In this document: positions 59,469 through 64,000 of the stretch, in pieces
How positions within the stretch are numbered: the stretch's first letter is position 1
How the letters are laid out: each line of letters begins with the position of its first letter
NCBI GenBank assembly: GCA_963667205.1
Contig: OY762959.1
Location: 682,001-746,000, forward strand
DNA length: 64,000 bases
Direction: 5' to 3'
From: CF-162 sp963667205
GTDB lineage: Bacteria > Chloroflexota > Dehalococcoidia > SM23-28-2 > RBG-16-64-32
Translations under genes and position numbers: made by a program
The notes under the pieces: generated by a model
Told to the model about the DNA's origin: nothing
Seen by the model: the letters and a program-made list of their open reading frames with translations, nothing else
Database searches by the model: none

Positions 59469-59984
59469 ATGCCGAGCCGTACGTCAATCGTCGTCCGCGA
59501 TATCTTCTACTCCGGCGGCCGCCCAACGCGCGCCGGCCGGGTGGCCAACCGGATTATGTGCTGGTGGTCGGCCGTGGGCCTGCCGCCGGCGATCCAGGCC
59601 TCGTTGGAGACGCGCGGACGTCACTCCTGGGCGACCCGGACCGGCCCCGTCGTCGTCGCCACTGTCGACGGCGAACGCTACCTGGTTTCGATGCCTGGCC
59701 CGCAGTCCGAGTGGGTGCTGAACGTGCAGGCGAACGACTGCAAGGCCCGGCTCAGGCGCGGCCGCCGCGAACGAATTCGCCTCGCCGGAGTACCGGCGGA
59801 AGAGCGCGCGCCCGTCCCGCGCGAGTACGTTCACATCGCCCCGGGAGGCCGCCGCCACTTCCCGCTCGAAGCCGGGGCGACGCTGGCCGAGTTCGAATCG
59901 ATCGCCGGCGCTATCCGGTCTTTCGCATCGAGTCGCGCTAGAGCCTCGCAGCCGGCAGCGAATTGTGCGTCTCCTGTGCACTGA
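59469..59984 (+). CDS. DUF385/deazaflavin-dependent nitroreductase-like protein
   Basis: ATG at 59469 gives a 171-residue protein. The core reads TGPVVVATVDGERYLVSMPGPQSEWVLNVQAND and RRERIRLAGVPAEERAPV, the split-barrel pattern of F420-dependent (Ddn-like, DUF385) reductases. If so, it reduces a quinone or nitro compound with F420H2 or binds another flavin-like cofactor. The N-terminus (IVVRDIFYSGGRPTRAGRVAN) is basic. No F420 synthesis gene is in the window. Confidence 0.75.
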   Translation: MPSRTSIVVRDIFYSGGRPTRAGRVANRIMCWWSAVGLPPAIQASLETRGRHSWATRTGPVVVATVDGERYLVSMPGPQSEWVLNVQANDCKARLRRGRRERIRLAGVPAEERAPVPREYVHIAPGGRRHFPLEAGATLAEFESIAGAIRSFASSRARASQPAANCASPVH

Positions 59985-60057
59985 TTGTGGATTCGCCGCA
60001 CGCCGGGTGTGGATTGCATTGTTTACAACTTTCTACGAGATGTTGTGACAAAACCAC

Positions 60058-60086
60058 TTGACAACCCCAAGATGTAGTAGCAAAAT
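60058..60086 (+). promoter_or_regulatory. promoter candidate for nrdR
   Basis: TTGACA (60058-60063), a 17-base spacer and CAAAAT (60081-60086) lie about 125 bases before nrdR. ACAAC (60025-60029) and GTTGT (60042-60046) form a nearby dyad. A clear NrdR-box pair is not evident. Confidence 0.45.
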
Positions 60087-60211
60087 GGTATTGCGCTCTC
60101 GGACTTCCGGGGGCGCGAACCGATTTCTAAGAGACATCTCATGTTCTGTAAAGTGACGCTTCCCGCTCGCCGCTCACTAACCACTGTCCGCTGTTCACTA
60201 CCCACTATCCA

Positions 60212-60844
60212 ATGAACTGCCCTTTCTGCTCGCACCCCGACACCAAGGTCACCGACTCCCGGCCGGAGATCGGCGCCATAAGACGGCGCCGCGAATGCCT
60301 GGAGGAGTCCGGTGGCTGCGGCCGCCGCTTCTCGACGCTCGAACGCGTGGAGCTGGCGGGCGTGTCGCTGGTCAAGAAGGACGGCCTGCGGGAGGAGTTC
60401 GACCGCGGGAAGATTATCGCCGGCGTGCGCAAGGCGTGCGAGAAGCGGCCGATCCTCTCGGGGGCGATCGAGGCTCTGGCGGACGACGTCGAGAAGCAGG
60501 TCTACGCGCAGGCGAAGGCGGAGATACCGTCGAGCTTCGTGGGCGAGCTTGTGATGGAGCGCCTGCGCGCGCTGGACCACATCGCCTACATCCGCTTCGC
60601 CTCGGTCTACCGGGCGTTCGCGGACGTGGACGAGCTGGCGGAGGAGCTGGACGCGCTCAAGGCCGGCTGGAGCCGCCCGGACGTGCCGCCGGACCAGCTG
60701 CCGATGCTGCCGGAGGTGGCGACGTCCGCCGGGCCGGCGAAGAAGCGCCGCCGCCGTCGCCGTCGGGGCGAGAGCCAGCAGGTAGTGGCGTTCCCGGAAG
60801 GCCAGGACAAGACGCAGGAGCGGAGGAAGGCTGAGGGGAGGTGA
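60212..60844 (+). CDS. nrdR: transcriptional repressor NrdR
   Basis: NrdR represses ribonucleotide reductase genes in response to ATP/dATP. The 210-residue protein has the zinc ribbon MNCPFCSHPDTKVTDSR with CGRRFSTLERVE, then the ATP-cone (SLVKKDGLREEFDRGKIIAGVRKACEKRP through IRFASVYRAFADVDE). The usual protein is about 150-160 residues. Here a C-terminal extension ends in a poly-basic stretch (KKRRRRRRRGESQQ), of unknown role. It lies about 500 bases upstream of nrdJ on the same strand. Confidence 0.96.
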   Translation: MNCPFCSHPDTKVTDSRPEIGAIRRRRECLEESGGCGRRFSTLERVELAGVSLVKKDGLREEFDRGKIIAGVRKACEKRPILSGAIEALADDVEKQVYAQAKAEIPSSFVGELVMERLRALDHIAYIRFASVYRAFADVDELAEELDALKAGWSRPDVPPDQLPMLPEVATSAGPAKKRRRRRRRGESQQVVAFPEGQDKTQERRKAEGR

Positions 60845-60846
60845 CG

Positions 60847-61080
60847 ATGACGGCAAAGAGAGTGACCTACCGAGTCGATCCAGATGGCGACCGGTGGAAG
60901 GTCGTGAAGCGGGGTGCCTCGCGCGCGTCGGCCAAATTCGACAATAAGGCAGATGCAGTCAGGCGCGGGCGCGAACTCGCCAAGCAGCAGGAAAAAGGCC
61001 AACTGATTATCAAGAAGCAAAACGGCAGGATTCAGACCGAGTACACGTACGGCAACGACCCGTTCCCGCCGCGCGGCTAA
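60847..61080 (+). CDS. DUF2188-family protein
   Basis: ATG at 60847 follows GGGGAGGTGA at the end of nrdR; GTG at 60841 is an alternative. The 77-residue basic protein has the DUF2188 pattern: YRVDPDGDRWKVVKRGASRASAKFDNKADAVRRGRELAKQ, then GQLIIKKQNGRIQTEYTYGNDP. Function of the family is unknown. The tight spacing makes co-transcription with nrdR likely. Confidence 0.85.
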   Translation: MTAKRVTYRVDPDGDRWKVVKRGASRASAKFDNKADAVRRGRELAKQQEKGQLIIKKQNGRIQTEYTYGNDPFPPRG

Positions 61081-61095
61081 CCGGGAGGCACAGCG

Positions 61096-61296
61096 ATGAA
61101 GCGATACCGCGTGATGTACCGGGCGACTGTGAGCGCCGAGAACGAGGCGGCGCGCACGGAAGAGGTGGAGGCCGACGGCTGGCGAGTGGACACCGACAAA
61201 GTGGTGCTCTACCAGTCCGCCGCTGCAGGCGCCGAAGAGACGCCGGTCTTTGACGTGCCGAAGTCGCGAGTGATGAGAATCCAGGAGATCCGCTAG
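61096..61296 (+). CDS. small hypothetical protein
   Basis: ATG at 61096 follows GGGAGG. The 66-residue protein (KRYRVMYRATVSAENEAARTEEVEADGWRVD, ending SRVMRIQEI) looks like a small alpha-beta domain with no family I recognise. It lies between DUF2188 and nrdJ, 15 bases and 68 bases away respectively, probably in the same transcript. Confidence 0.7.
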   Translation: MKRYRVMYRATVSAENEAARTEEVEADGWRVDTDKVVLYQSAAAGAEETPVFDVPKSRVMRIQEIR

Positions 61297-61364
61297 ACCA
61301 GCCACCGCACGCTGAAACCCGCAACCAGACAAACGCCGGGGCAACGACGAACGAGAGGGGACAC

Positions 61365-64000
61365 ATGACGCTCGCGCCTGATAAGCCGACGACGACGGGC
61401 CAAAAGGCCAGCAAGCCGAATACCGTACACAACGCAGAGGCCAGCCTGCCGGTCACCCGCTACTTCACGAAGCCGGAGACCGACCCGTACGACGAAATCG
61501 CCTGGGAGATCCGCTCCGCCGTTATCGAAGGCCAGGGCGGCGCGACCGTCTTCGAACAACACGAGATCGAGTTCCCCGAAACGTGGACGCAGAACGCGAC
61601 CAACGTCGTCGCCTCGAAGTATTTCCGCGGGCCGCTCATCCCGACCGACGGGATGGTGCGCGAGAACTCCGTCAAGCAACTCATCGACCGCGTGGTGAAC
61701 GCGATCAGCGGCTGGGGCTGGGACGACGGCTACTTTGCCTCCGAAGACGAGCGCGACACGTTCCACGCCGAGCTGAAGTTCGCGCTGGTCAACCAGTACC
61801 TCTGCTTCAACTCGCCCGTCTGGTTCAACGTCGGCGTCGAGGAGAAGCCGCAGTGCTCGGCCTGCTTCATCCTCTCGATCGACGACTCCATCGACTCGAT
61901 CCTCGACTGGTACCGGACGGAGGGCAAGATCTTCAAAGGCGGCTCCGGCTCCGGGATCAACCTCTCGACGCTGCGCAGCTCCAGCGAGCACGTGACGGCG
62001 GGCGGACTGGCCTCCGGGCCGGTCTCCTTCATGCGCGGCGCCGACTCCGTCGCCGGCACGATCAAGTCCGGCGGCAAGACGCGGCGGGCGGCGAAGATGG
62101 TCGTGCTCAACGCCGATCATCCGGACATCGTCGAGTTCGTGGAGTCGAAGTCCAAGGAAGAGAAGAAGGCCTACGCGCTGGGCGAGGCCGGCTACGACAT
62201 GTCGCTGGACGGCGACGCCTGGATCAGCATCCAGTTCCAGAACGCCAACAACTCCGTGCGTGTGACCGATGAGTTCATGCAGGCGGTGCTGGACGGCGGC
62301 AAGTGGCAGACACGCTACGTGCACAAAGAAGGCGTGGCCGAGGAGATGGACGCCCGCGGGCTGATGCGCAAGATCGCGCAGGCAGCCTGGGAGTGCGCCG
62401 ACCCGGGCATGCAGTACGACACGACGATCAACGACTGGCACACCTGCCCGAAGACGGGTCCGATCACGGCCTCCAATCCGTGCTCCGAGTACATGCACAT
62501 CGACGACAGCGCCTGCAACCTGGCCTCGATCAACCTGCTCAAGTTCCTGGGCGAAGATGGCAGCTTCGACGTCCAGTCTTACCGGCGGGTGGTGGCTCTG
62601 AGCATCATGGCGCAGGAGATCATCGTCGGAAACTCCAGCTACCCCACGGAGAAGATCGCCGAGAACGCGGCCGACTTCCGCCAGCTTGGGCTGGGCTACT
62701 CGAACCTTGGCGCGCTGCTGATGTGCCTGGGCGTGCCGTACGACTCGGAAGAGGGCCGGGCGTGGGCGGGCTCGCTGACGGCGGTGATGACGGGCGAGGC
62801 CTACGCCACATCAGCACGCATCGCCTCGCGGATGGGGCCGTTCGCGGGCTACGAGATCAACCGCGAGCCGATGATCGGCGTGATGGAGAAGCACCAGGCG
62901 GCAGCGGAGAAGATCGATGCAGAGTCCGACGGATCCGTTGGAAGGGTGCCGGCCAACCTGCTGGATGCGGCGAAGGAGTGCTGGGCGGACGCCGTCGCGA
63001 CGGGCCGCGAGCACGGCTACCGTAATTCGCAGGCGACGGTGATCGCGCCGACGGGCACGATCAGCTTCATGATGGACTGCGACACAACGGGCATCGAGCC
63101 GGACATTGCGCTGGTCAAGTACAAGACGCTGGTCGGCGGTGGGCTAATGAAGATCGTCAACGGCTCCGCGGAGCGAGCGCTGGCGAATCTCGGCTACGAC
63201 GAAAACGAAATCGCTGCGATCATCGCCTTCATCGACGAGCAGGGCACAGTCGAAGGTGCGCCGGGCCTGGCGGAGGAGCATCTGCCGGTCTTCGACTGCG
63301 CGTTCAAGTCTCCGAACGGCACGCGCACGATCCATTGGCTGGGCCACGTCAAGATGATGGGCGCCGTGCAGCCGTTCATCTCGGGCGCGATCTCGAAGAC
63401 CGTCAACCTGCCGGAGGAGGCGACGGTGGAGGAGATCGAGGAGGCGTACATCGAGGGCTGGCGAAACGGCGTCAAGGCGCTGGCGATCTACCGCGACGGC
63501 TCCAAGCGCACCCAGGTGCTGAGCACCAGCAAGGACGGCGGAAAGAGCGCTGAGCCTTCCGGGGAGCCGGTGCGCAAGCGGCTGCCGGCGACGCGCACCT
63601 CGATGACGCACAAGTTCGCGATCGAGGGCCACGAGGGCTACATCACGGCGGGCCTCTATAAGGACGGTTCGCCGGGCGAGATCTGGCTGACGATGGCGAA
63701 GGAGGGCAGCACGCTCTCCGGCATGATGGACGCCTTCGCGACGAGCATTTCGCTGGCGCTGCAGTACGGGGTGCCGATGCGAGACCTCGTGAACAAGTTC
63801 TCGCACATGCGCTTCGAACCTTCCGGGCGCACCGAGAACGGCGAGATCCCGGTGGCGCAGTCGATCGTGGACTACATCTTCCGCTGGCTCGCTTCTGCAT
63901 TCCTGAGCGAGGAGGAGAAAGAGGAGTTCGGCGTGCTCTCACCGGCCGTCAAGGCGAAGCTGATCGCGCAGGAGTTCGACGCGCCGTCGTCGGCCGGCAA
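61365..64000 (+). CDS. nrdJ: adenosylcobalamin-dependent ribonucleoside-diphosphate reductase, 3' end outside window
   Basis: ATG at 61365 follows GAGAGGGG. The open frame continues to the end of the window (about 878 codons). Class II reductases reduce ribonucleotides with a B12-generated thiyl radical, independent of oxygen. Motifs: CFNSPVWFNVG, PQCSACFILSIDDS, GSGSGINLSTLRSS, SNPCSEYMHIDDSACNLASINL (near 368; active-site Cys in NPCSE), and IAPTGTISFMMDCDTTGIEPD. The end visible here (SPAVKAKLIAQEFD) suggests that the zinc-binding C-terminus lies beyond the edge. Nearby nrdR is probably its regulator. Confidence 0.96.
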   Translation, partial: MTLAPDKPTTTGQKASKPNTVHNAEASLPVTRYFTKPETDPYDEIAWEIRSAVIEGQGGATVFEQHEIEFPETWTQNATNVVASKYFRGPLIPTDGMVRENSVKQLIDRVVNAISGWGWDDGYFASEDERDTFHAELKFALVNQYLCFNSPVWFNVGVEEKPQCSACFILSIDDSIDSILDWYRTEGKIFKGGSGSGINLSTLRSSSEHVTAGGLASGPVSFMRGADSVAGTIKSGGKTRRAAKMVVLNADHPDIVEFVESKSKEEKKAYALGEAGYDMSLDGDAWISIQFQNANNSVRVTDEFMQAVLDGGKWQTRYVHKEGVAEEMDARGLMRKIAQAAWECADPGMQYDTTINDWHTCPKTGPITASNPCSEYMHIDDSACNLASINLLKFLGEDGSFDVQSYRRVVALSIMAQEIIVGNSSYPTEKIAENAADFRQLGLGYSNLGALLMCLGVPYDSEEGRAWAGSLTAVMTGEAYATSARIASRMGPFAGYEINREPMIGVMEKHQAAAEKIDAESDGSVGRVPANLLDAAKECWADAVATGREHGYRNSQATVIAPTGTISFMMDCDTTGIEPDIALVKYKTLVGGGLMKIVNGSAERALANLGYDENEIAAIIAFIDEQGTVEGAPGLAEEHLPVFDCAFKSPNGTRTIHWLGHVKMMGAVQPFISGAISKTVNLPEEATVEEIEEAYIEGWRNGVKALAIYRDGSKRTQVLSTSKDGGKSAEPSGEPVRKRLPATRTSMTHKFAIEGHEGYITAGLYKDGSPGEIWLTMAKEGSTLSGMMDAFATSISLALQYGVPMRDLVNKFSHMRFEPSGRTENGEIPVAQSIVDYIFRWLASAFLSEEEKEEFGVLSPAVKAKLIAQEFDAPSSAG

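Noticed and set aside
60020..60090. NrdR box pair upstream of nrdR
   Set aside because: ACAAC/GTTGT dyads are present but do not match the extended ACAC-AT-rich-GTGT consensus well enough.
61297..61364. Cobalamin riboswitch before nrdJ
   Set aside because: The gap is only 68 bases, far too short, and shows no B12-box-like element.

Overview
The window is high-GC DNA with dense, mostly intact housekeeping genes and a strikingly decayed set of secreted-protein genes. No rRNA or other decisive marker is present. The combination of a complete dcw cluster, a B12-dependent ribonucleotide reductase, a deazaflavin-type (DUF385-like) reductase and many Cys-bearing dockerin-like/beta-propeller surface proteins suggests an uncultivated Chloroflexota bacterium (Dehalococcoidia or a relative). 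That placement is inference, not proof.

Layout. 1-8.0 kb: PD40/YVTN beta-propeller lipoproteins, an ABC exporter pair, a CAP-domain protein and a frameshifted subtilase, the last two with dockerin-like C-termini. 8.0-13.8 kb: a gene graveyard (CSLREA beta-helix pseudogene, truncated genes, scraps of a duplicated locus) surrounding an unusual Leu-Pro-repeat membrane protein and a cupredoxin with a sortase-like tail. 13.8-24.3 kb: metallophosphoesterase, DinB, nitroreductase, ECF sigma factor, gap, a metal-sensing ArsR-CDF efflux operon, a thioredoxin-like lipoprotein, then ffh-rpsP-khpA-rimM. 24.4-31.4 kb: tRNA-Ala(CGC), then a 6.8 kb integrative element inserted in tRNA-Arg(CCT). It is bounded by a perfect 42-bp direct repeat and carries a tyrosine integrase, a small helix-turn-helix (HTH) gene beside it, a divergent control region with facing promoters, and decayed surface-protein cargo. 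31.4-42.8 kb: SDR, patatin, a heavily frameshifted propeller/dockerin gene, yidD, priA, rplS, trmD, mogA. 42.8-59.4 kb: the cell-division/cell-wall cluster mraZ-rsmH-ftsL-ftsI-murF-mraY-murD-ftsW-murG-murC-murB-ddl-ftsQ-ftsA-ftsZ, with a clear promoter, MraZ-type boxes and a strong terminator. murE is absent from its usual place. 59.4-64 kb: a DUF385-like protein, then nrdR, two small proteins and nrdJ, which runs off the end.

How the parts work together. The dcw operon makes UDP-MurNAc-pentapeptide, lipid I/II and the divisome, with start/stop overlaps linking most genes. nrdR is likely to regulate nrdJ a short distance downstream. The ArsR regulator and the CDF pump form a self-contained metal-resistance unit whose operator overlaps its promoter and start codon. 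The integrative element has what a site-specific element needs: attL/attR, paired 12-bp-spaced arm repeats at both ends, an integrase and a facing-promoter control region. Frameshifts and in-frame stops fall mainly in secreted repeat proteins and mobile-element debris, while essential genes are intact. This suggests relaxed selection or rapid turnover of the surface repertoire, although assembly error must be excluded.
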